Positions 15,970 to 23,784 of a stretch of DNA of 34,922 nt are shown one piece after another. A program made the translations under genes and the position numbers. This DNA is from Sandaracinaceae bacterium (GTDB lineage Bacteria > Myxococcota_A > Polyangia > Polyangiales > Sandaracinaceae). Numbering within the stretch: the first letter of the stretch is position 1; each line of letters starts with the position of its first letter. Below the pieces are notes generated by a model. The model was not told where the DNA came from. It did no database searches and saw only the letters and a program-made list of their open reading frames with translations. The stretch lies in the NCBI GenBank assembly GCA_019694315.1, contig JAIBCE010000043.1:1-34922 (forward strand), given 5' to 3'.

Positions 15970-16701
15970 TCAGCCAGCCCACGCGATCGGCGGGCCGTTC
16001 GCCGCGTGCTCGTCGTGGCTCTCCTCGATCCTCACGCTGAAGAGCTTCGCGCCGAGGCGCTCGATCACCTGCCCCACACGCAGGCGACAGGGCGAGGGCG
16101 CGATGTCGTCCATCCACGCGGCGATCTCACGCAAGGCCGCGCCTTCGCGCTCCTCTGCAGGCGAGGCGGCGAGCGCTGCCACCAGCGCCCGGAAGTCCGT
16201 GGGCCGCACGCGATCCGAGGCCACTGCGATGGCGAGCGCGCGCCATGCCGGTCCGTCGATCACCGGATCGGTGAGCGGCCCGACGCTCGGACCCCGGCCC
16301 GCCACGCTCCGGATCCAGACCGGGCCCGACCAGCCGGGCACCTCCAGCTCGAGCACCGTGGCGAGCGGCAGCTCCGAGAACGCGAGCGCCTCGAGCGCGC
16401 GAGCTTCGTCGAGCGGCGTGAGCACGAGCGCACGCGCCGAGTCGAAGCGCGCCGAGCGCGACTCCATCGTGCGCTGCCGCGCGCGAGGGCGGTCCTCGGG
16501 GCGCAGCGTGCGAGGGCGGAGCAGACGCGCCTCCCGGGTGCCGCCGCTGCCAGCGGAGCCACCGAGGGAGCTGCCACCGAGGGAGCTGCCACCGAGGGAG
16601 CTGCCAGCGACGGAGCTGCCAGCGACGGAGCTGCCAGCGACGGAGCTGCCACCAAGGGCGCTGCCAGCGAGGGTTTCGTTGCCGCGATGCGGGAAGGCCA
16701 T
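15970..16701 (-). CDS. Uncharacterised protein with N-terminal pentapeptide repeats
   Basis: A 243-residue protein. The ATG at 16701 is supported by an AGGAG Shine-Dalgarno site. Residues about 13-47 are low-complexity Gly/Ser/Ala pentapeptides (three GSSLG-like and three GSSVA-like units, with one diverged unit), encoded by 15-bp DNA repeats. The remainder is a soluble alpha/beta region with many Ala/Leu/Glu residues and a C-terminal RLRVGQVIERLGAKLFSVRI segment. I recognise no family. It lies 85 bp downstream of ruvC on the same strand and is possibly co-transcribed. Repeat number is likely to vary between strains. Confidence 0.7.
   Translation of the reverse strand: MAFPHRGNETLAGSALGGSSVAGSSVAGSSVAGSSLGGSSLGGSSLGGSAGSGGTREARLLRPRTLRPEDRPRARQRTMESRSARFDSARALVLTPLDEARALEALAFSELPLATVLELEVPGWSGPVWIRSVAGRGPSVGPLTDPVIDGPAWRALAIAVASDRVRPTDFRALVAALAASPAEEREGAALREIAAWMDDIAPSPCRLRVGQVIERLGAKLFSVRIEESHDEHAANGPPIAWAG
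16561..16665 (-). repeat. In-frame 15-bp tandem repeat, 3+3+1 units
   Basis: Three identical ACCGAGGGAGCTGCC units, three identical AGCGACGGAGCTGCC units and one diverged unit lie inside the preceding coding sequence. Identity within each block but not between blocks points to recent local duplication. Confidence 0.9.
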
Positions 16702-16786
16702 GTCGTCTCCTGTCCTGGCGGGTTCGACCGCCTCTCGAGGGAACGGACGTGCAGTGCTTCTCTGGACTGACAGCCTTCGGGATGAA

Positions 16787-17296
16787 TCAGCGTTTGTCGA
16801 GGGCTCCGCCCCCGCGAAGCCGTGCTTTCGAGCAGTGGGCGAGCGCCACGGCGAGCGCATCGGCGGCATCGACCGGCGGGGCGGCACGCAGGCCGAGGGT
16901 CGCTGCGACGAGGCGCCCGATCTGCGCCTTGTCGGCCGCGCCTCGCCCCGCGATCGTGCGCTTCACGAGCGCTGGCGGGTACGACGCCACCTCGAGCGCC
17001 CGCTGCGCGCCCACGAGCAACACCACTCCGCGCACGTGGCCGAGCTTGATCGCCGCGGCGGGAAACTCCGCGTAGAAGATGTCCTCCACCGCGAGCGCCG
17101 ATGGCGCGTAGGTGTCGATGATCTCGCCGAGCGCGCGGTGCACCTTGTCGAGCCGCGTCTCGAGGGCCTCGCGCTCGCTGAGCTTCACCACCCCCGCCGC
17201 GACCGCGAGCACCTTGGCGCCTCGGCGCTCCACGATCCCCCAGCCGAGCCGCCGCGTGCCGGGGTCGACGCCGAGGACACGCTGCGCCGCGCTCAT
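16787..17296 (-). CDS. ruvC: Holliday junction endodeoxyribonuclease RuvC
   Basis: A 169-residue nuclease of standard length. It begins with the RuvC signature VLGVDPGTRRLGWG (catalytic D11) and has E71 in LAVEDIFYA and the C-terminal acidic pair D143/D146 in VDAADALAVALAH, matching the four metal-binding positions of the E. coli enzyme. The middle segment KLGHVRGV and RTIAGRGAADKAQ is also typical. It resolves Holliday junctions as a dimer with RuvAB in recombinational repair. ruvA and ruvB are not in this window. Confidence 0.96.
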   Translation of the reverse strand: MSAAQRVLGVDPGTRRLGWGIVERRGAKVLAVAAGVVKLSEREALETRLDKVHRALGEIIDTYAPSALAVEDIFYAEFPAAAIKLGHVRGVVLLVGAQRALEVASYPPALVKRTIAGRGAADKAQIGRLVAATLGLRAAPPVDAADALAVALAHCSKARLRGGGALDKR

Positions 17297-17386
17297 GCAG
17301 CCTCTCTACCACTGCGCGCCGCGCCGGCCCACGCATCACACGGGCTCGTTGACCGCTGGCCCGACGGGGGTGATCGTTCGCGCGCG

Positions 17387-19051
17387 ATGAAGCTCCCTCC
17401 TCCGCCCCGCCTCACCGGCCGCGCCCTGCGCGGCATCGTGCGCGCCACCGACGCCGATCCCGTCCGCTACATGCTCGGCAAGCTCCTCCGCGGCGACCTC
17501 GGCATCGACGCCGTGCGCGCCCTGCCCGAGAGCGCGCGGGGACCGCAGCCCCTGCATGCGCGCCCCGAGCAGGCCCGCCGAGCGCACCCGCGCGCCACGC
17601 TCGATCTCGCCCTGCCCGACGCGCGCCCGCACGCGCGTGGCTCGGCCGCGTGGCTCGCTGCGCTCCACGAGGGCAAGACCACCTCGAGCGAGCTCACCGA
17701 TCGCGCGATCACCGCGGTGAAGACGCTCGCGAGCCAGAGCCCGATGATGAGCCCGATGCTCTACGTGGACGAGGAGCGCGCGCGACGCGACGCCGCCGCG
17801 AGCACCGAGCGCCACAAGAGCGGTCGCGCGATCGGCCCGCTCGACGGTGTGATCGTGCCCGTGAAGGAAGAGGTGGATCTCGAGGGTCGCGGCGCCACGC
17901 TCGGCCTCAAGCGCAAGCCCGCGCCCGACGCCAAGGACGCGACGGTCGTGCGGTGGCTGCGCGAGGCGGGCGCCATCGTGCTCGGCCACACGTCGATGAC
18001 CGAAGACGGCATGTCGCCGCTCGGGGTGTCGGTGCAGCGTCTCTTGCCGCGAAATGCGGTGGATCCGCGCTACGCCGCGGGCGGCAGCTCCACGGGCTCG
18101 GCCGTCGCGGTGGCCACGGGCCTCTGCCCCGTCGCGCTCGGCTCCGACGGTGGTGGCTCGATCCGCCTGCCCGCCTCGTTCAACGGGCTCTTCGGCCTCA
18201 AGCCCACGTTCGGCCGCATCTCGCGCGCGGGCGACGGCTTCGGCGGCACCATGGCGCACCTCGGTCCCATCGGCTGCACTACCCAGGATCTCGCGCTCTT
18301 CCTCGAGGCCACGAGCGGCGAGGACAAGAACGACGAGCTCACGCTGGGCAACCCCGGCTTCGATCGCGGCTGGCTCGTGGCGGCGCTCCGGCGCGGCGTG
18401 CGCGGCCTTCGCATCGGCGTGCTCGAGGACGAGATCGACGCTGCGGAGCCCGCGGTGGCCGCGGCGTGTCGCGATGCCCTGCGCGCGCTCGAGACCGAGG
18501 GTGCCAAGCTCGTGCCGATCTCGATCTCGCTCGCGCGTCATGCGCCTGCGATCGGCTACCTGTCGATCGGGCTCGAGGCCTACGCGGAGCTCGCCGAGAT
18601 GCGTCGCACCGCGTGGGACGACATGGGCGTCGATCTCCAGCTGCTCTGTCGTGTGATGAGCACCTTCGGCTCCGACGAGTACCTCGACGCGCAGCGCCTG
18701 CGCGCGGGCCTTCGACGCGAGGTGGCGCAGGCCCTGCGCGAGGTCGACGCGCTCGCGATGCCCACCTCGGTGCGTGGCGCGCCCGAGGTGTCCGACGCCG
18801 ACATGCGCGACGGCATGACCGACACGACCGCGCTCCAGAGCGCCTCGCGCTTCGTCTACATCGGCAACCTCTGCGGCCTGCCCGCCGGCACCGCCCCCGT
18901 GGGCCTCGACGCGCGCGGCATGCCCGTGGGCCTGCAGATCCTCGGCGACGCCTGGGACGAGGCCACGGTGCTCCAGGTGCTGGCACACCTCGAGCGCACC
19001 GAGGTCGCCCGCTGCCCGGCGCCCAGAGTGAAGGTCGATCTCTTCGGCTGA
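17387..19051 (+). CDS. Amidase-signature family hydrolase
   Basis: A 554-residue enzyme. The Ser-cisSer-Lys triad is complete: K160 (VPVKEEV), cis-Ser S234 (AAGGSSTGSAVA) and nucleophile S258 (SDGGGSIRLPA), with the usual 24-residue spacing between the serines. An N-terminal extension of about 90 residues precedes the domain and contains no signal peptide. Amidase-signature enzymes hydrolyse amides, including amino acid amides and fatty amides, and include GatA. This is unlikely to be GatA because gatB and gatC are absent and the extension is atypical; the substrate is unknown. The ATG at 17387 follows the divergent ruvC start by 90 bp. Confidence 0.9.
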   Translation: MKLPPPPRLTGRALRGIVRATDADPVRYMLGKLLRGDLGIDAVRALPESARGPQPLHARPEQARRAHPRATLDLALPDARPHARGSAAWLAALHEGKTTSSELTDRAITAVKTLASQSPMMSPMLYVDEERARRDAAASTERHKSGRAIGPLDGVIVPVKEEVDLEGRGATLGLKRKPAPDAKDATVVRWLREAGAIVLGHTSMTEDGMSPLGVSVQRLLPRNAVDPRYAAGGSSTGSAVAVATGLCPVALGSDGGGSIRLPASFNGLFGLKPTFGRISRAGDGFGGTMAHLGPIGCTTQDLALFLEATSGEDKNDELTLGNPGFDRGWLVAALRRGVRGLRIGVLEDEIDAAEPAVAAACRDALRALETEGAKLVPISISLARHAPAIGYLSIGLEAYAELAEMRRTAWDDMGVDLQLLCRVMSTFGSDEYLDAQRLRAGLRREVAQALREVDALAMPTSVRGAPEVSDADMRDGMTDTTALQSASRFVYIGNLCGLPAGTAPVGLDARGMPVGLQILGDAWDEATVLQVLAHLERTEVARCPAPRVKVDLFG

Positions 19052-19076
19052 GCACGGTCGACTCGCCGCGCGGCAG

Positions 19077-19376
19077 GTGGGTGCCCGGATGCTGCTCGCG
19101 CAAGACGGTGGGCCCGAGCTGCCAAGGGATGCGTTCGTCTTCCTCGGACACCAGGGCTACGTGTACCTGTGGTTCCACACCGCGCGGGGTGCGGCGGCGG
19201 GCGTGTACCGATACGTCGAGTCGGACCGTGCCTTCTCGCGGGTGAGCGAGGACTTTCGGACCTGGCTCGAAGGTGCCGTCCGCGACGAGCTCGGTGGCCC
19301 GCGATGGAGCCCACTCGGGAAGGAGATTCGTCACCTCGGACAGCTCGTGTCGTCGGGGCGTCCAGAAGCCCAATGA
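19077..19376 (+). pseudogene. C-terminal fragment of a SUKH (SMI1/KNR4)-like protein
   Basis: The 99-residue frame (GTG at 19077, or ATG at 19089) reads PRDAFVFLGHQGYVYLWF, then YRYVESDRAF and SEDFRTWLEG. This is the pattern of the C-terminal half of SMI1/KNR4 (SUKH) proteins: -FVFL-HQGY---F-, -Y-Y-E-D, --SF--WL. The N-terminal half is missing, and the fragment begins directly after the amidase gene. SUKH proteins are often immunity proteins against polymorphic toxins, but no toxin is nearby. It could instead be a short functional protein; codon use is still G/C-biased. The region 19377-19450 downstream holds nothing recognisable. Confidence 0.5.
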
Positions 19377-19450
19377 TCTCGCGGGGTTGCGAGGGCGGGA
19401 CTGACCCCGATTCGGGCCGCGGCACGACCGCGCACGGCCCGGGCCTTCCT

Positions 19451-20224
19451 TCACTCGCAGCGAAAGCGCTCTGGCATCACCTCCTCGAGTCGGGCGCACG
19501 TCGTGGCGTCGAGGCACGAACCGAAAGGCTCGACGTCCGACGGCGCGACGAAGCGCAGGCAGCGCCGCGCGCCCTCGCACGTCAGCGTCGTGTCGCCGAC
19601 GGTCCCGCACGCTGGTCGCGGAGGGCTCTGTTCTGCGAGCCCGCAGTGGCCGACCCCCGAGTGCTCCGACGTGCCGAAGCACTCGAAGCCCACGTCGCAC
19701 TCACCGCAGCCAGGTCCGCACGCGATGCCACGCGCAGCCCCAGGACACGGCGTCGGCGGAATGTCTCCCGTGATGAACGGGGTGCCATCGAGGTAGTGGC
19801 AGCGACGTGTGTCCTCGAAGTCACGCAGCGTGGCACAGACCTCCGGCACGGCGCAGACGCCAGACGGCGGTAGAGAACCGGGGCTCGTCGCGCACAGGTT
19901 GCGCCCCGGGCATGGGGAGTCGAGGGTGCAGACGAGCGAGCCTTCGGTACCGCCGATGCCGCCCATGCAGAACGCGAGCAAGGGTTCCCTGCGAGCCGGA
20001 AAGCACGTCGTGCAGATCGTCGTGGGGCAGCTCTCGGTGTTGCACTCGAAAGCCCCGTGCACATTCTCGCATTCGGAGAACGCCGCATCAGGTGGAGCGT
20101 AGGTGTCACTGGAGACGACCGCATCTGGTGCCGCATCGGTAGGGAGCGGGTTCACCTGGTAGCACTCGCAGCCGGTGAGGAAGAGGAGGATCGCCGGGCA
20201 AACCGGCCCATCTGTCCACCTCAC
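19451..20224 (-). CDS. Cysteine-rich lipoprotein of unknown function
   Basis: A 257-residue lipoprotein with a GTG start overlapping the upstream stop codon (GTGA), so it is translationally coupled to the preceding, frameshifted gene. The signal is short (about 1-18, core PAILLFL, lipobox LTGC, C19). The mature part has more than 20 cysteines, for example ECENVHGAFECNTESC and GPGCGECDVGFECFG, suggesting several disulfides in a secreted, surface-attached protein. No family is recognised beyond the general cysteine-rich lipoproteins of Myxococcota. Confidence 0.75.
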   Translation of the reverse strand: MRWTDGPVCPAILLFLTGCECYQVNPLPTDAAPDAVVSSDTYAPPDAAFSECENVHGAFECNTESCPTTICTTCFPARREPLLAFCMGGIGGTEGSLVCTLDSPCPGRNLCATSPGSLPPSGVCAVPEVCATLRDFEDTRRCHYLDGTPFITGDIPPTPCPGAARGIACGPGCGECDVGFECFGTSEHSGVGHCGLAEQSPPRPACGTVGDTTLTCEGARRCLRFVAPSDVEPFGSCLDATTCARLEEVMPERFRCE

Positions 20225-21140
20225 AACTCGTCCCCGAACGGCAGCGGCAGATCCAGGTCAGGGAACTCTCGCACTTCGCCCAGGTAATCGCGGAGGGACG
20301 TAGAGCTCCTCGCGCTCGCACGCTCCGCCTTGCTCGAGAATGGGAAACAGCGGATCCGCGTCGCCGAGGCCGAGGTATTCCTCATTCGAGTCCCAGTCCG
20401 AGAGGATGACCTCCAGTCCCTCGGGTCGCTCGTGAGCGCGCAGGAAATTGGGGACGAGCGCACACGCGCCGCCGGCTGCGGTCGTTGCCGGAGCGCACAC
20501 CGCGTTGCGATCCAAGATGTCATCGCGACCCACACCGAGTGCGGGAAACAGGTCGATCAAGTCGCGAAGTCGCGACGCACATTCGTCTAGAGCGTCGAGG
20601 CGACAGGGCAGCGCGGGTGTCGTCGTGCCAGGAACCGGGATGATCGCTCCGATGATCCTCGGGATCTCCTGAGTGACCAGCGGGGCGACCATGGTGCCGA
20701 ACTGGATCTGCACCTCCTCGGCTCCGGGTCCCTCCGCGAAGGTGTCCTCCAATGCGAGGGCGAGGACGCCTTCGCCCGCCACGAAACGCGCAACGAAGCC
20801 GAGGGACAGCGCTTGAGTGTCGTTGCCGCCACAGATCTCGATTTGGTACGTCCGGGTGAACCGGAATGCGTCGCGGTTGGAGCCGCTCGAGTCTTCGGCA
20901 CGGAGGATCGGAGTGACGATCCACGGCGTCTCCGGGTCTGGGTGCGCACCACACCCCAGATCGTTGCCCCTTGACTTGATGGCATCGTCGATCGCCACAT
21001 CGAGCCTATCGGCCAGCGCTTGCCCCAGATCGCCCCGTTCCGGTCACTCGACGCGCGCCCAACAACCACGGTGTAGCGAACACCAACACGAGCGTGGCGA
21101 GGATCAGCGAACGACGCTGGCTGGCCTGCTTGCTTCCCAT
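20221..21140 (-). pseudogene. Exported protein gene broken by two single-base frameshifts
   Basis: The ATG at 21140 has a strong GGAGGG Shine-Dalgarno site and starts an export signal (MGSKQASQRRSLILATLVLV). That frame stops at 21006, but sensible protein (LADRLDVAIDDAIKSRG) continues in another frame. Removing one base from the C run at 21033-21036 joins them. A second shift occurs at the G run 20295-20297: the frame in use ends in AT-ending codons, while the neighbouring frame continues with G/C-ending codons (LRDYLGEVREFPDLDLPLP) and stops at 20221, in GTGA overlap with the next gene. Corrected, it encodes about 305 residues, exported, with several cysteines, family not recognised. It may be a real pseudogene or sequencing error; the perfect overlap after correction favours error or recent decay. 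Confidence 0.75.
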
Positions 21141-21566
21141 CTGTCCCTCCGCTCCGTCAGAGCGTATGCGAACCGCGGCGGCGACGACAAGGCCCTGATC
21201 CGAGGTGCGGACGAGGCTACGCGCCTGGCCACCCGTGCTCGGGAACGGTGCTCGGCGCCTCGCGCGTCTCCGGGCATGGCCACGGGCGGAATCGCGCAGA
21301 GCGCTCTGGCAAACACGCTGTCTGTGGATTGCCGCAGATTGCCTACATCGGCGAGCCGGAGACGCCGACCACGGATTGCCGTTCTTCGGATGGCCCCGTG
21401 GTGGTGCTCGCGCCTCCCCTCGGGCCTGACGGCGCACTCGCGGAGACGTGCTCGCAAACGACAGGGCACGCGTGCTCGGAGACGGTGCTCGGCGCCTCGC
21501 GCGTCTCGGGCATGCCACTGACGCATTCGCCCGGGGGCCCCGGGATCTCGGGCAATGGGGCCACCG
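21141..21566. other. 426-bp intergenic region with a duplicated 47-bp segment
   Basis: No coding frame here looks real. It contains an imperfect direct repeat (21231-21278 and 21468-21514, sharing GGTGCTCGGCGCCTCGCGCG) and a 15-bp odd palindrome CCCGGGGGCCCCGGG at 21530-21544, about 20 bp past the stop of the upstream minus-strand gene. It may contain decayed sequence. Confidence 0.6.
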
Positions 21567-22973
21567 CTACTCGCCCGTACCCGTCAGGGACGACGTGCCC
21601 GTCCCGCCCGGGGAAGCGGCCGCACGCGCAGCGGCCGACTGCGAGCCCGCCATCGTCGGCGCGAAGGTCACCTCGAACGTGCAAGAGCCGCCATGGGCGA
21701 GCGTCCTGCCAGAGCACAGATCCGCGCTCAGCATGAACGCAGGGATGTCGCGACCGGCGATGGCCACCACGAGGGGCCCGCTGGTCCTGCACCCGACGTG
21801 GCGCACCGTGAAGATCCTGGGCCCGCTCACCGCGCCCACCGACACGGCCCCGAAGTCGGCCGTGCTCGGCTCGAGGGTCAGAACACCATCGCTGCCGCCC
21901 GTGGCGGAGATGGGGGCGCTGGCGCTGCCTCCGTCGAACGACACCTCGAGGGTGGCGTCGTGTTCTCCCGGCACGAGCGCGTCGAACCGCACGGTCACGC
22001 GACAGCTCGCGCCGGGCTCGAGCCCGCCCGCGCAGTCGGACTCGACGATCGCGAAGGACGCCGCGTCCGCGCCGCTCACAGCGAGCGTGATCGGGCCTGT
22101 GGGCGTCGCGCCGTCGTTGGTGAGCACCAGCTCCGCGGTGGCTCCGGTGCACGCCTCACCGAAGCTCAGAGACGCCGGGTCGATCCTCACCGACGGCGGG
22201 GCAAGCACGCCCATCCCGGACAGGGTCGCCGAGCCCACCCCGAGCGCGGGCCCCTCGATGTGCAGCGCGGCGCTCATGGTCCCGACGTCCGTGGGGCGGA
22301 AGATCACCTCGAGCGTGCAGCTCGCGCCCGACCCCAGCGCGTGACCGGAGCAGCCGTCGTGGCCCGGAACGAGGTCGAACGCGCCCGCGTCCAGGCCGGT
22401 GAGGGAGGCGGACAGCACCTCCGACGTCTGGTCGCCTGGGTTCGTCACCGTGAACGTCATCGCCGCGCTCGTCGCGCCGACGGCGAGCTCGCCGAAGTCG
22501 ACCGAGACGGGACGAAGCGTGAGCCCGTCGCAGGCCACTCCGCGTCCCTCCAGCGCGACGGAGGCCGACCACGCGCCCGCCGTGAGCTCGAGGCTCGCAT
22601 CCAGAGCCCCAGACCGCACTGGCGCGAGCACGACCTCCACCGAGCAGAAGTCTCGAGGGCCGACCCCATCGCCGCAGCTGGATGACGCGACCTCGAACAT
22701 CGTCGCGTCGGCCCCCGCGAGGCTCGCGCGGATCGGAGGGCTCGCCGTCCTCGACGCGTTGGCGATCACGAGCGTCACCGGCTCGCTGCGCAGATCGACG
22801 CAGACGTCGCCGAACGCGAGGCTCTCCGTGTCGAGCAGCAGGTCGAACGTCTCGGGCGCGTCCGAGCGCGCGGCGTCGGGCGTCGGGGCCGGGGGATCGC
22901 CGCAGCCGGAGAGCACGATCGCGGCGAGCACGAAGGCGCGCGAGACCGCCTGGCTGTTGTGCGTCATGTTCAT
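21567..22973 (-). CDS. Lipoprotein with four choice-of-anchor-D (ASH-like) repeats
   Basis: A 468-residue lipoprotein. The ATG at 22973 has GGAGG upstream; the signal ends in a VLSGC lipobox (C25). Four tandem immunoglobulin-like units of about 100 residues follow, each with the pattern L-(F/D)G(D/E/A)-(C/V)-G--S---, -TN-G, (A)GAD---F-(V/L)---C and (P)G--C---V-F-P---G. This matches choice-of-anchor-D/ASPM-SPD-2-Hydin-like domains, common in large secreted proteins of Myxococcota. The cysteines in each unit probably form a disulfide. It is presumably a surface adhesin or scaffold; no enzymatic domain. Confidence 0.85.
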   Translation of the reverse strand: MNMTHNSQAVSRAFVLAAIVLSGCGDPPAPTPDAARSDAPETFDLLLDTESLAFGDVCVDLRSEPVTLVIANASRTASPPIRASLAGADATMFEVASSSCGDGVGPRDFCSVEVVLAPVRSGALDASLELTAGAWSASVALEGRGVACDGLTLRPVSVDFGELAVGATSAAMTFTVTNPGDQTSEVLSASLTGLDAGAFDLVPGHDGCSGHALGSGASCTLEVIFRPTDVGTMSAALHIEGPALGVGSATLSGMGVLAPPSVRIDPASLSFGEACTGATAELVLTNDGATPTGPITLAVSGADAASFAIVESDCAGGLEPGASCRVTVRFDALVPGEHDATLEVSFDGGSASAPISATGGSDGVLTLEPSTADFGAVSVGAVSGPRIFTVRHVGCRTSGPLVVAIAGRDIPAFMLSADLCSGRTLAHGGSCTFEVTFAPTMAGSQSAAARAAASPGGTGTSSLTGTGE

Positions 22974-23040
22974 CGCGTGGTCCTCCGGGCGTTGGAAGCG
23001 TCGGCTGTACACAAGACGCTGTCGAGCGCTGTGCGCGGAC

Positions 23041-23223
23041 GCGCCGAGCTCACCCGATCGTCAGCCCGAGCGCGGCGAGCTCGTTCTCCGCGGCCTCGGC
23101 CCAGCCTCGGTTCGCGCGGGGATTGGCGGGGCTCGGGTGGAGGATGGCGCCGAAGCGGAGGCCGCTCCTGCCTCTGCGCGCTCCTTGCCGAAGGCGCCCA
23201 CACCCACGATCCACGCGGGCTCG
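23041..23223 (-). pseudogene. Duplicated 3' fragment of the SMUG1-like glycosylase gene (left copy)
   Basis: This 183-bp stretch is nearly identical to 29932-30130, the last ~60 codons of the intact glycosylase gene plus about 10 bp past its stop. It reads EPAWIVGVGAFGKERAE, then loses frame through a net 13-bp deletion relative to the intact copy, and near the end again matches with AENELAAL before a slightly different terminus (GLTIG, stop at 23050-23052). It cannot encode a functional enzyme. With the right copy it forms direct repeats about 6.9 kb apart. Confidence 0.85.
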
Positions 23224-23253
23224 GGCGACGCGACCCGTCGTCGTACGGACCGT

Positions 23254-23784
23254 TCAGAAGGGTCCTGAGGGTGCCTTCCCAACGATCGTCAGAATCGACT
23301 CGATGACAGGAGCGACGCGGTCGCAGAACGCCCGCACCGGATCCTGGCCCTCGACGCTGACGTCGATCTGGAAGAGCGTGGCCGCAGTGGGCTTGCGCCG
23401 CTGCACGCGCTCCCCGTCGGGCCCGGTGGCGAGCTGGTCGACGAGCTCGACGACGGGAGTGAGCACGTTGGGCTGGGCTGCCAAGAGCGGCATCCCAAAG
23501 CCGACGAGGACCTTCGCATCGCGGACCAGGCGTCCATCCGCGCGCTGAACCCAAACCGACGCGAGCTCCGCCCCCTCGCGCTGCGCACGCACGCGGAAGT
23601 AGCTGTAGCCCGAGGTGTTGCTCAACTCCACGATCCGCGGACCCAAGCGTGCTCGGAGTTCTCCGTGCACCGCGTCGAAGTACGAGACAGCGTCGGCCTT
23701 CAGCCGTCCGTACATGGCGTCGACAATCTCCTCGTTTGCTGCGTAGAGCCGCGCAGCCTCGGAGAATCCTGTGAACGATGTCAT
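23254..23784 (-). CDS. Unknown partner of the PD-(D/E)XK nuclease
   Basis: A 176-residue soluble protein whose ATG overlaps the stop of the nuclease gene (ATGA), implying coupled translation and a joint function. It begins MTSFTGFSEAARLYAANEE with a helical N-terminal third; the middle has alternating beta-like segments (YSYFRVRAQREG, ASVWVQRADGRLV). I do not recognise a family. Small partners of this kind in nuclease operons are often specificity, inhibitory or immunity subunits, but that is inference. It ends 30 bp from the duplicated glycosylase fragment at the island boundary. Confidence 0.75.
   Translation of the reverse strand: MTSFTGFSEAARLYAANEEIVDAMYGRLKADAVSYFDAVHGELRARLGPRIVELSNTSGYSYFRVRAQREGAELASVWVQRADGRLVRDAKVLVGFGMPLLAAQPNVLTPVVELVDQLATGPDGERVQRRKPTAATLFQIDVSVEGQDPVRAFCDRVAPVIESILTIVGKAPSGPF

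Noticed and set aside
20258..20998. Gene starting at GTG 20998 and ending at 20258 as an intact 246-residue protein
   Set aside because: It lacks the export signal and Shine-Dalgarno site found upstream in a shifted frame, and its last codons lose the G/C third-position bias, which continues in the neighbouring frame.
21343..22152. Minus-strand frame with a plausible-looking C-terminal tail
   Set aside because: It lies mostly in the wrong frame of the choice-of-anchor-D lipoprotein; its tail covers the direct-repeat region and shows no start or domain.
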